Assembly (NCBI RefSeq): GCF_001422735.1
Contig: NZ_LMLZ01000020.1
Coordinates: 560,257-624,256 of the forward strand
DNA: 64,000 nucleotides
Origin: Acidovorax sp. Leaf78
GTDB taxonomy: Bacteria; Pseudomonadota; Gammaproteobacteria; Burkholderiales; Burkholderiaceae_C
Reading direction: 5' to 3'
The notes beneath the pieces were generated by a model. That model did not search any database. It worked only from the letters and a program-made list of their open reading frames with translations, and was not told the origin of the DNA. Of the stretch, positions 50,777 to 58,767 are shown one piece after another. The stretch's first letter is position 1; the number at the start of each line of letters is the position of its first letter. A program made the translations under genes and the position numbers.

Positions 50777-51766
50777 ATGAACTTCCAGCAACTGCGCTCC
50801 GTGCGCGAGGCCGTCCGGCGCGGCTTCAACCTGACCGAGGTGGCCAACATGCTGCACACCTCGCAGCCGGGCGTGAGCCGCCAGATCCGCGAGCTGGAGG
50901 AGGAGCTGGGTGTGGAGATCTTCGTGCGCGCCGGCAAGCGCCTCACGGGCCTGACCCCCCCGGGCGAGGCGCTGCTGCCCACGGTGGAGCGCCTGCTGCT
51001 CGAGGCCGACAATTTGAAGCGCGCCGGCCAGGACTTCAGCGCCAGCGCGCAGGGGCGCCTGTCGGTGGCCGCCACGCACTCGCAGGCGCGCTACGCGCTG
51101 CCGCAGGTGGTGCGCGACTTCCGGGCGATGTTCCCGCAGGTGTCGCTGCACCTGCACCAGGGCTCGCCGCGCCAGGTGGCCGAGATGCTGATGTCCGGCG
51201 AGGCCGACATCGGGGTGGCCACCGAGGCGCTGGCCAGCTACGACGGGCTGGTCACGCTGCCGTGCTACCGCTGGACGCACAGCATCGTCGTGCCCCCGGG
51301 CCACCCGCTCTTGGACCTGGCGGGCCCGGTGACGCTGGAGCAACTGGCAGAGCACCCCATCATCACCTACGAGCTGGGCTACACCGGCCGCGCGCACATC
51401 GACGAGGCCTTTGCGCGCGAAGGCATCGCGCCCGACATCGTGCTCACCGCCATGGACGCCGACGTGATCAAGACCTACGTGGAGCTGGGCATGGGCGTGG
51501 GCATCGTCGCGTCCATCGCGGTGGATGCCGAGCGCGACCGCCACCTGCGCCTGATCGACGCGGGCCACCTGTTCGAGGTGAACCTCACGCGCCTGGGCCT
51601 GCGCCGTGGGGCCTGGCTGCGGGGCTATGCCTACCACTTCATCGAGAGCTTCGTGCCCACGCTCACCCGCGACGCGGTGGAAAAGGCGGTGCAGCAAAGC
51701 GCGCACGGCCTGGGCCAGGGCGCGGGCGATGCGCCAGGCGACGATGCGGGGCATACCGATATCTGA
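50777..51766 (+). CDS. CysB-family LysR regulator
   Basis: A 329-residue LysR regulator of the CysB/Cbl/SsuR branch. The helix-turn-helix is at about 1-60 (MNFQQLRSVREAVRR; TEVANMLHTSQPGVSRQIRELEEELG). The effector domain contains THSQARYALPQVV, where CysB has its sulfate/acetylserine-binding Thr, and the branch-typical YCYHFIESF-like region near residue 280 (here YAYHFIESF). It could control the ssu, sulfatase and cys genes of this window and the monooxygenase that follows. Confidence 0.92.
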   Translation: MNFQQLRSVREAVRRGFNLTEVANMLHTSQPGVSRQIRELEEELGVEIFVRAGKRLTGLTPPGEALLPTVERLLLEADNLKRAGQDFSASAQGRLSVAATHSQARYALPQVVRDFRAMFPQVSLHLHQGSPRQVAEMLMSGEADIGVATEALASYDGLVTLPCYRWTHSIVVPPGHPLLDLAGPVTLEQLAEHPIITYELGYTGRAHIDEAFAREGIAPDIVLTAMDADVIKTYVELGMGVGIVASIAVDAERDRHLRLIDAGHLFEVNLTRLGLRRGAWLRGYAYHFIESFVPTLTRDAVEKAVQQSAHGLGQGAGDAPGDDAGHTDI

Positions 51767-51848
51767 ATTTCTTCGTTGGCGCGGCGGGCCGAGGTTTCTA
51801 CGCTGAGGGGTTTGTGACCTGCCTTCGGGCCTTTGTTTCGGGACCACC

Positions 51849-53282
51849 ATGACCTCATCTTCCGCACCCGCCACGCCGGCGCCACGCGCGCCGCGCACCC
51901 TCCAACTCGGCCTGGTGCTGCACGGCGTGGGGGCCGGGTGGGGCGACTGGCGCCACCCGGATGCCGTGACCGACGCCAGCACCAATTTCGCGTTCTACAA
52001 GGCGCAGGCGCAGCTGGCCGAGCAGGCGCGGTTCGCCTTCCTGTTCGTGGCCGACAGCGTGCACATCACGCCGCGCTCCAGCCCCCACTACCTCAACCGC
52101 TTCGAGCCCATCACCATCCTGTCGGCGCTGGCGGCCGCCACCTCGCACATCGGCCTGGTGGCCACGCTCACCGCCAGCTACAGCGAGCCCTTCACGGTGG
52201 CGCGGCAGTTCGCCTCGCTCGACCATATCAGCGGCGGGCGCGCGGGCTGGAACGTGGTCACGTCGTGGCTGGACGGCAGCGCACGCAACTACAGCCGCCA
52301 GGAGCACTACGCCCACGACGTGCGCTACCGCCTGGCGGGCGAGCACCTGGATGTGGTGCAGGGCCTGTGGGATTCGTGGGAGGACGACGCCCTGGTGCAC
52401 GACAAGGCCACCGGCCAGTTCTTCGACGAAGACAAGCTGCACAAACTGGACCACCAGGGCGAGTTCTTTGCGGTGGAAGGGCCGCTGAACATCGCCCGCT
52501 CGCGCCAGGGCCAGCCCGTGATCTTCCAGGCCGGCGCCTCGCACGACGGCAAGACCTTTGCCGCGCAGCGGGCCGACGCCATCTTCTTCCATGCCGACAC
52601 GTTCGAGGAAGCCCAGGCCTACTACCGGGACGTGAAGGCCCGCGTGCGGGCCGAGGGCCGCAACCCGGACGAGGTGTTCTTGCTGCCGGGCTTTCGGCCC
52701 ATCGTGGGCCGCACGGAGCAGGAGGCCGCGCAGCGCTACGAGGAACTGGCCGCGCTCGTGCCCATCGAGAACGCCACCGCCGCGCTGGCGCGTCCGTTCA
52801 GCGACCACGACTTCTCGCAGTACCCGCTGGACGAACCCTTCCCGGACCTGGGCGACCTGGGCCGCAACAGCCAGCAAAGCGCGAGCGACCGCATCAAGCA
52901 GCACGCCCGCGACAACGGCCTGACGCTGCGCGAGGTGGCGCTGTGGCACGCCCGGCCCAAGCGCACCTTCGTCGGCACGGCGGAGCAGGTCGCCGATGAA
53001 ATCCAGCGCTGGTTCGAGGGCGGCGCCGCCGATGGCTTCAACTTCTTCGAAGCGCTGCCCAACACCTCGCTCAAGGCTTTTGTCGAGCTGGCCGTGCCGG
53101 TGCTGCAGGCGCGTGGGCTGCTGCGCACCGAGTACGCGGCCGAGACCCTGCGCGGCAATCTGAGCCTGCCGGTGCCGGAGAACCGGTACACCGCACGGCG
53201 CAACGGGGCGCCGCGGGCAGAGGCCGCATCGGCCGCCGTGGCCGCCGATGCACCCAGCAAGCGGGACGCCGTGCCTGCATGA
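51849..53282 (+). CDS. LLM-class FMNH2-dependent monooxygenase (NtaA/SnaA/DszA type)
   Basis: A 477-residue flavin monooxygenase of the nitrilotriacetate/dibenzothiophene-sulfone group. Motifs are [54 protein letters not shown] and [19 protein letters not shown], all typical. The last 35 residues are a low-complexity tail. It follows the CysB-type regulator after 82 bases, which points to desulfurisation of an organic sulfur compound. It needs a flavin reductase; none is adjacent, but SsuE (24880) could serve. Confidence 0.9.
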   Translation: MTSSSAPATPAPRAPRTLQLGLVLHGVGAGWGDWRHPDAVTDASTNFAFYKAQAQLAEQARFAFLFVADSVHITPRSSPHYLNRFEPITILSALAAATSHIGLVATLTASYSEPFTVARQFASLDHISGGRAGWNVVTSWLDGSARNYSRQEHYAHDVRYRLAGEHLDVVQGLWDSWEDDALVHDKATGQFFDEDKLHKLDHQGEFFAVEGPLNIARSRQGQPVIFQAGASHDGKTFAAQRADAIFFHADTFEEAQAYYRDVKARVRAEGRNPDEVFLLPGFRPIVGRTEQEAAQRYEELAALVPIENATAALARPFSDHDFSQYPLDEPFPDLGDLGRNSQQSASDRIKQHARDNGLTLREVALWHARPKRTFVGTAEQVADEIQRWFEGGAADGFNFFEALPNTSLKAFVELAVPVLQARGLLRTEYAAETLRGNLSLPVPENRYTARRNGAPRAEAASAAVAADAPSKRDAVPA

Positions 53283-53481
53283 CTGGGACCGCAGGGGTGA
53301 CCACGCTGTAGCACCACCGAATCGATCAGCGGTTGCAAGGTCGATGGGTGCGCAGGTGGGTGCATGCGTGCATGGCTCACCCAAGTCGGTCGGCGATGGA
53401 AGCGGGCCTCCAGACCATGCGCAACCGCCCCATGGCACCTGCGACCACCTCCCAGGCAGCGCACTGGCAGTTAAATTTGAA

Positions 53482-53538
53482 TAAAAAAGGCCTCTACCGC
53501 TTGATGGTAAAGCGCTAGCAGCTATCGAAAATATAGCA
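53482..53538 (+). repeat. Dispersed palindrome family 1, copy after the monooxygenase gene
   Basis: AAAAAAGGCCTCTACCGCTT, then GATGGTAAAGCGCTAGCAGC, then TATCGAAAATATAGCA. It lies in the convergent gap between the monooxygenase and lipoprotein genes, which otherwise shows no gene. Confidence 0.75.
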
Positions 53539-53565
53539 ATCGTGATAGTGCTGGCCGCTGGCACA

Positions 53566-54132
53566 TCAACGCGGCAGACACCCCGCCAGGCCTTTGTCCG
53601 CCGCCACATCGGCCAGAGACAACGGCGTGGTCTCGTCGTTCTGCGGCGGCGTCTTGGTCAGCCGCAGGCCATTGTTCCAGCGCCACCGCTGGCCATCAAA
53701 GCTGTAGACGAAGGTGTGGGTGCGGTTGGAGCGCAGGTGCGCGGGCGTCAGCGTGATGGCTGCCGCCTGCGCCTGCGAACCCGCGCTGGCCTGCGCCACG
53801 TTGTCCTTGACCACGATCTTGCCCACGTGCGGCGTGATGGGCGACTCGGTGCGCGTGACCTCGCGCTGCACCTGCGCGGGGCTGTAGCCGGTCTGCGTCC
53901 ACTGGCCTTCGTTGTCGGGCTGCACCGTGCGCTCCCGGCCCGCCAGCGACTGCGTGCAGGCGGCCACCAGCGTGTCGAAGTCTGTCTCGGCCGTGCTGGC
54001 AACTGCAGGCACGGCAGCCTGGGTGCCCAGGCCACCACCCACCCTGTCGCAGGCCGCCAGTGCCACCGCGGCGGCCACCACGGCCACGCAGAGCGCGGCA
54101 CGCTGCAGTCCGCATTCGGTGATGCTGGTCAC
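53566..54132 (-). CDS. Putative lipoprotein of unknown function
   Basis: About 188 residues from GTG 54132, which starts a lipoprotein signal: basic/polar start, hydrophobic AALCVAVVAAAVALAAC with the lipobox LAAC near residue 26. The mature part has no motif I recognise, with a C-terminal region FVYSFDGQRWRWNNGL that looks like a beta sheet. The start is uncertain: GTG 54177 or the far ATG 54348 are alternatives. It is downstream of the sensor kinase gene in the same direction. A role in the envelope is all that can be said. Confidence 0.65.
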   Translation of the reverse strand: MTSITECGLQRAALCVAVVAAAVALAACDRVGGGLGTQAAVPAVASTAETDFDTLVAACTQSLAGRERTVQPDNEGQWTQTGYSPAQVQREVTRTESPITPHVGKIVVKDNVAQASAGSQAQAAAITLTPAHLRSNRTHTFVYSFDGQRWRWNNGLRLTKTPPQNDETTPLSLADVAADKGLAGCLPR

Positions 54133-54220
54133 GGTCGATGTGGGGGAATGGGAAGACGGGTTCAGGAGGTTTGGCACCGGCCCATTGTGGCCGGGCTGCC
54201 AGCGGCCGCCTTGACCTGCA

Positions 54221-55771
54221 TCAAGCGTGCGTGCTGTCGTCGGCTCCGTCGGTCCTGTCGATCTTGTCGGTCGTCTGGTCGCTGCTCCGTGTACCAAGCG
54301 CCACCAGTGGCAGCCAGACACGGGCGGCCAGACCCGTCGCCTTCGCACCTGGTTCCGCCTCGCCCAGCTCTAGCCGCCCGCCCATCAGTTGCGCATACCG
54401 GGCCACGATGGAAAGCCCCAGGCCCGCGCCCTGGCCCAGTTGCAAGCCCGGGTCGCCCTGCGCCCAGCGCTGCTGCAGCTGCCCAGCCAGGTCGGGGCCC
54501 ACGCCGGGGCCGTTGTCGGCCACGCACAGCACGGCGTGGTCGGCCTCTGTGTGCAGCGACACGGTGATGCGCGGCGGCTGGCCGCGGCCGTAGCGCAGGG
54601 CGTTGTCCAGCAGGTTGTTGAGGATGCCCTCGACCAGCGCCAGGTTGGCCTGCACCGCCACGGCGTGGTCCAGCCCCTCGGCACCCAGGTCCACGCCCAG
54701 GGCATCGGCGCGCGGCAGGTAGCGCAGCACCGTGTCGCGCACGGCGGTGTTCAGTGCCAGGTGCTGCAGCGCCAGCGCGATGCCGCCTTCGGTCGCGCGG
54801 GCCAGCGCCAGCAGCTGGTCCACGGTGCGGCTCGCGCGCTGCTCGGCGGCGGCGATGCCTTCGAGTTCACTGCGCCACACGGCAGGGTCGCTGTGCGCCA
54901 GGGCGTGCGCCGCCTGGGTGCGGATGCCGGCCAGCGGCGTGCGCAGCTCGTGCGCCACGTTGCCGGCAAATTCGCGCTGCGCATGCAGGCTTTGCTGCAC
55001 GCGGGCCAGCAGGCCGTCCAGCGCCTCGCCCAGGCGCTGGACGTCGCTGGTGGCGGCGCCCTGCGTCAGGGCCTGGGGCAGCGGCTGCAGGTCGGCCGCG
55101 TCGCGGCGGTCCATGGCGTCCTGCAGGTCACTCAGCGGCCGCAGGTCGCGCTCGATGCCGCGCAGCAGCCACGAGCCCAGCGCCACCAGCAGCCACAGCT
55201 GCGCCAGGCCCGAATACACCAGCAGCCGGCGCAGCAGCTGCGTGCGCTCGGCGGTGGTCTGCGCCATCACCACGGTGAAGGGCTGCGGCCCGTCGATGCG
55301 CAGGCTCACCCGGCGCAGCTCCCGGCCGTCGCGCCGCAATTGAGAGAAGGTGTGCGTGCTGCCGGGCGCAACGCCGTCGGGGGCCAGGTCCGCCTCGCCC
55401 GCCACCAGCGCGCCGCCGTCGCCATACACCGCAAACCACACGGTCTCGCTCTGGTCGAACCGCAGCAGCCCGACCTCGCGCTGCGTCAGGTCCAGCTGCA
55501 GCGGCGCCGTGCCGGGTGCCGCGTCGCCGCCGCGCACGTGCGCCGCCAGTGCATGCGCGTCGTCCAGCAGCGCGCGGTCGAAGGCCTCCGCCACGAAATG
55601 GTTGCCCACGCCCAGCACCACAGTGCTGCCCAGGCCCCAGATCAGCACCAGCGACAGCAGCACGTGCCGCCCGATGCGCTCGCGCAGGGCGGGGCGCTGG
55701 CGCGCGGGCGTCGTGTCAGCGGGGCGTGGCACTGCGCTCCACCTGCGATGCACGAGGCCGGCGCCGCGCAA
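54221..55771 (-). CDS. tctE: Sensor histidine kinase, TctE type
   Basis: A 516-residue sensor kinase. Membrane segments at about 36-58 and 188-205 flank a periplasmic sensor domain. The phosphorylated His274 lies in VAHELRTPLAGI; NNLLDNALRYG (N-box), DNGPGVGP and GAGLGLSIV (G-boxes) form the ATPase domain. It lies downstream of the regulator gene (gap 21 bases) and divergent from tctBA. It probably senses a carboxylate or the receptor that binds it, and activates tctBA. Confidence 0.9.
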   Translation of the reverse strand: MRGAGLVHRRWSAVPRPADTTPARQRPALRERIGRHVLLSLVLIWGLGSTVVLGVGNHFVAEAFDRALLDDAHALAAHVRGGDAAPGTAPLQLDLTQREVGLLRFDQSETVWFAVYGDGGALVAGEADLAPDGVAPGSTHTFSQLRRDGRELRRVSLRIDGPQPFTVVMAQTTAERTQLLRRLLVYSGLAQLWLLVALGSWLLRGIERDLRPLSDLQDAMDRRDAADLQPLPQALTQGAATSDVQRLGEALDGLLARVQQSLHAQREFAGNVAHELRTPLAGIRTQAAHALAHSDPAVWRSELEGIAAAEQRASRTVDQLLALARATEGGIALALQHLALNTAVRDTVLRYLPRADALGVDLGAEGLDHAVAVQANLALVEGILNNLLDNALRYGRGQPPRITVSLHTEADHAVLCVADNGPGVGPDLAGQLQQRWAQGDPGLQLGQGAGLGLSIVARYAQLMGGRLELGEAEPGAKATGLAARVWLPLVALGTRSSDQTTDKIDRTDGADDSTHA

Positions 55772-55792
55772 GGGCCTCGGCGGGGCGGTGCC

Positions 55793-56479
55793 TCATTCTT
55801 CCTCCAGCAGGTAGCCCAGCCCGCGCAGCGTGCGGATGGCCGCGCCGCTGCCCGCGATCTTGCGGCGCAGGCGCGAGAAAGACGCCTCCAGCGCGTTCTC
55901 GCCCAGCGCCTCGCCCGCATCGGACAGGCGCGACGACAGATCGCCCTTGCTCAGCACGCGGCCGGGCGGGGTCATCAGCTCCCACAGCAGGTCGAACTCG
56001 CGCGCGGGCAACTCCAGCGGCTGCCCGGCCACGCTCACGCGGCGGGCCTGCCGGTCCAGCGCCAGCTGGCCCACGGTCACCAGGTCGGCCGTACCGCTGG
56101 CGCGGCGCAGCAGGGCGCGCAGGCGGGCTTGCACTTCGTTCAACTCGTACGGCTTGCCCAGGTAGTCGTCGGCCCCGGCGTCCAGGCCGGCGATGCGCTC
56201 TTCGGTACTGTCGCGCGCGCTGAGCACCAGCACCGGCGTGCGGTCGCCGCGGGCGCGGGCGCTGCGCAGGGCGGTGAGGCCGCTGCCCAGGCCGCTGCGC
56301 GCGTGCGCTGCATGGGGCAGGTTCAGGTCGAGCAGCACGGCGTCGAACGCCTGCACGGCCCACCAGTGCTGGGCCTCTTCCACCGTGTGGGCCAGCTCGA
56401 CGCGGTGGCCTGCATTTTCAAGGCCCCGGGCCATGGTGCGGCTGAGCACGGGGTCGTCTTCCACCAGAAGGAGGCGCAT
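55793..56479 (-). CDS. tctD: Response regulator, TctD type
   Basis: A 228-residue OmpR-family regulator. The acidic pair Glu7/Asp8-Asp9 and the phosphorylation site Asp51 (LLDLNLP) are present, with Lys in YLGKPYEL. The C-terminal winged helix contains REFDLLWELMTPPGRVLSK and the ending IRTLRGLGYLL. It is co-transcribed with tctE and divergent from tctBA across a 154-base region, where it should bind. Confidence 0.94.
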   Translation of the reverse strand: MRLLLVEDDPVLSRTMARGLENAGHRVELAHTVEEAQHWWAVQAFDAVLLDLNLPHAAHARSGLGSGLTALRSARARGDRTPVLVLSARDSTEERIAGLDAGADDYLGKPYELNEVQARLRALLRRASGTADLVTVGQLALDRQARRVSVAGQPLELPAREFDLLWELMTPPGRVLSKGDLSSRLSDAGEALGENALEASFSRLRRKIAGSGAAIRTLRGLGYLLEEE

Positions 56480-56633
56480 GGTCGGTTCGAAGTTCTACGT
56501 GGAATTACGCATGGCCCAGATCAGCCAGCGATCAGGTTCGGTGGGGATAGTCGCATCGTCAGCATACCCCAGCCACCGGTGCGGACCGGCTCGCCGGGGT
56601 GTCCCCCACAAGCTTTTCTGGAGACAACATTTC

Positions 56634-57056
56634 ATGGTCAACCGCAACTTAGCCAGGGGCGTCGTCCTCATGGCGCTGGCGCTGGGCTTTGGCCTGCCGT
56701 CGGTGGGCTATTCGCTGGGCAAGCTCAGCCACGCCGGGCCCGGCCTGTTCCCGTTCATCGTGAGCTGCATGCTGTTCGCCATCGGCGTGATCACCGTGGT
56801 GCGCTCGCGGCTGGTGGCGCCGGCGCCGCTGAATTTCCAGGTGCGCAACATCTCGATCATCCTGGGCAGCCTGTGCGGCTTTGCGGCGCTGTCGCACTAC
56901 GTGAACATGATCGCGGGCATCGTGTTCCTGGTGTTCTGCTCGGGGTTTGCGGGCACGTCGTACTCGGTGGTGCGCAACCTCAAGATCGCCGCGGTGCTGG
57001 TGGGCATCGCCTTCATGTTCCAGAAGCTTCTGGGCGTCAACCTGCCGCTGTTCTGA
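56634..57056 (+). CDS. tctB: Tripartite tricarboxylate transporter small membrane subunit
   Basis: A 140-residue protein with four membrane segments (about 7-28, 38-58, 74-92, 95-130). FGLPSVGYSLGKLSHAGPGLFP is the family's N-terminal signature. Start ATG 56634 follows a TGGAGA by eight bases. It precedes tctA by ten bases. The receptor (TctC) that the system needs is not adjacent; the Bug-type gene at 36049 or another elsewhere must supply it. Confidence 0.92.
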   Translation: MVNRNLARGVVLMALALGFGLPSVGYSLGKLSHAGPGLFPFIVSCMLFAIGVITVVRSRLVAPAPLNFQVRNISIILGSLCGFAALSHYVNMIAGIVFLVFCSGFAGTSYSVVRNLKIAAVLVGIAFMFQKLLGVNLPLF

Positions 57057-57066
57057 GAGCACCACC

Positions 57067-58581
57067 ATGGAAGTCCTCCACAACCTCGCGTTCGGCTTCG
57101 GCCACGCGCTCACCCTGCAGAACCTGATGTTCTGCGCCCTCGGCTGCACCGTGGGCACCCTGGTGGGCCTGCTGCCGGGCCTCGGCCCGCTGGCCACCAT
57201 CAGCCTGCTGCTGCCGCTGACCTATTCCATCGACACCACCGGCGCGCTCATCATGCTGGCCGGCATCTACTACGGGGCGCAGTACGGCGACAGCGTGAGC
57301 GCCATCACCATGAAGATCCCGCACGCCAGTTCCATCGTGGCGTGCATCGACGGGTACCAGATGACCTTGAAAGGCAAGACGGGCCTGGCGCTGTTCACGG
57401 CGGGGGTGTCGAGCTTCATCGGCGGCACGGTGGCCATCCTGGTGCTGACCTTCCTCGCGCCCAGCCTGGGCGAGGTGGCGTTCCTGTTCGGCCCCGCGGA
57501 CTACTGCGCGCTGATGCTGGTGGGCTTCGTGTGCGTGAGCTTCGTGACCACCGGCAGCCTGCTCAACGGCCTGGCCATGTGCATGGTGGGCGTGCTGCTG
57601 GGCTCGATCGGGACCGACGTGAACAGCGGCACGGCCCGCTTCACGCTGGACATGCCCTTCCTGGCCGACGGCGTGGGCATCGTGAGCATTGCGCTCGGGT
57701 GCTTCGGCATCGCCGAGATCACCAAGAACCTGGATGCGCGTGAAGAGCGCTCGCCCTTCAACGGCACGATCAAGCTCATCCCCACCTGGCCCGAATTCAA
57801 GCGCATCATCCCCAGCGCGCTGCGGGGCAGCGTGGTGGGCTCCATCCTGGGTATCCTGCCCGGCGGCGGCCCGACGATCGCCCAGTTCGCAGCCTACGCG
57901 CTCGACAAGAAGGTCAGCAAGTACAAGCACGAGATCGGCAACGGCTCCATCGAAGGCGTGGCCGGCCAGGCCGCTGCCGACGAGGCTGCCGCCCGCACCA
58001 GCTTCATCCCGCTGATGAGCATCGGCATCCCCGAGAACGCCGTCATGGCGCTGATGATGGCCGCGTTCATCATCAAGGGCATCCAGCCCGGCCCCAACAT
58101 GATCGCCGGCCACCCCGAGCTGTTCTGGGGCCTGGTCGCCAGCATGTGGATCGGCAACTGCTTCCTGCTGATCCTGAACGTGCCGCTGGTGCGCTACTGG
58201 CTGTCGGTGTTCAAGATCCCGTACAACGTACTGTTCCCGGCCATTCTGTTCTTCTGCTGCATCGGCACGTACAGCATCAACAACAACCTGGACGACGTGT
58301 TCATCACCGTGGCCTTCGGTGCACTGGGCTACCTGTTCATGCGGCTCGAGATGGACCCGTCGCCGCTCATGCTGGGCTTCATCCTCGGCCCCATGCTGGA
58401 GGAGAACTTCCGCCGCTCCATGCTGCTGTCGCGCGGCAGCTTCGATGTGTTCGTCAACCGCCCCATCAGCGGCACGCTCATCGGCCTGATCGTGCTGTTC
58501 ATCGCCTGGCAGACATTCGGCTTCTTCCGCCAGCGCGGAAAGGCCAAGGACCTGGAGGTGGTGGCACCGGCTGCGACCTGA
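57067..58581 (+). CDS. tctA: Tripartite tricarboxylate transporter large membrane subunit
   Basis: A 504-residue inner-membrane protein with about twelve hydrophobic segments. LVGLLPGLGPLATISLLLP near residue 32, YYGAQYGDSVSAI near 74, LPGGGPTIAQFAAYA near 265 and SIGIPENAVMALMMAA near 318 are TctA signatures. It transports carboxylates with sodium or protons once a periplasmic receptor delivers them. A strong terminator follows at 58652. Confidence 0.95.
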   Translation: MEVLHNLAFGFGHALTLQNLMFCALGCTVGTLVGLLPGLGPLATISLLLPLTYSIDTTGALIMLAGIYYGAQYGDSVSAITMKIPHASSIVACIDGYQMTLKGKTGLALFTAGVSSFIGGTVAILVLTFLAPSLGEVAFLFGPADYCALMLVGFVCVSFVTTGSLLNGLAMCMVGVLLGSIGTDVNSGTARFTLDMPFLADGVGIVSIALGCFGIAEITKNLDAREERSPFNGTIKLIPTWPEFKRIIPSALRGSVVGSILGILPGGGPTIAQFAAYALDKKVSKYKHEIGNGSIEGVAGQAAADEAAARTSFIPLMSIGIPENAVMALMMAAFIIKGIQPGPNMIAGHPELFWGLVASMWIGNCFLLILNVPLVRYWLSVFKIPYNVLFPAILFFCCIGTYSINNNLDDVFITVAFGALGYLFMRLEMDPSPLMLGFILGPMLEENFRRSMLLSRGSFDVFVNRPISGTLIGLIVLFIAWQTFGFFRQRGKAKDLEVVAPAAT

Positions 58582-58651
58582 AACCAGCTGAAGAAACCAC
58601 CTCAACGACCCGACAGATTGACTCTCTGTAAGCTGCCCCGGCAGCCTTGAC

Positions 58652-58686
58652 AAGGCCGGTCACCCTGCGTGACCGGCCTTTTTTTT
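58652..58686 (+). terminator. Rho-independent terminator after tctA
   Basis: Twelve-base arms AAGGCCGGTCAC (58652-58663) and GTGACCGGCCTT (58669-58680), five-base loop, then a run of eight T residues in total. It ends the tctBA transcript. Confidence 0.93.
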
Positions 58687-58767
58687 ATCGCTGTGTCGCC
58701 CCAAGATGAAAAGCGGCCCCGTCGGGAGGCAGCGACCACATGAAGTGGGGAGCGTGGGGGTCATTTC

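Noticed and set aside
53283..53484. Small plus-strand frames after the monooxygenase gene
   Set aside because: They are short, lack ribosome binding sites and similarity, and end in a dispersed repeat.
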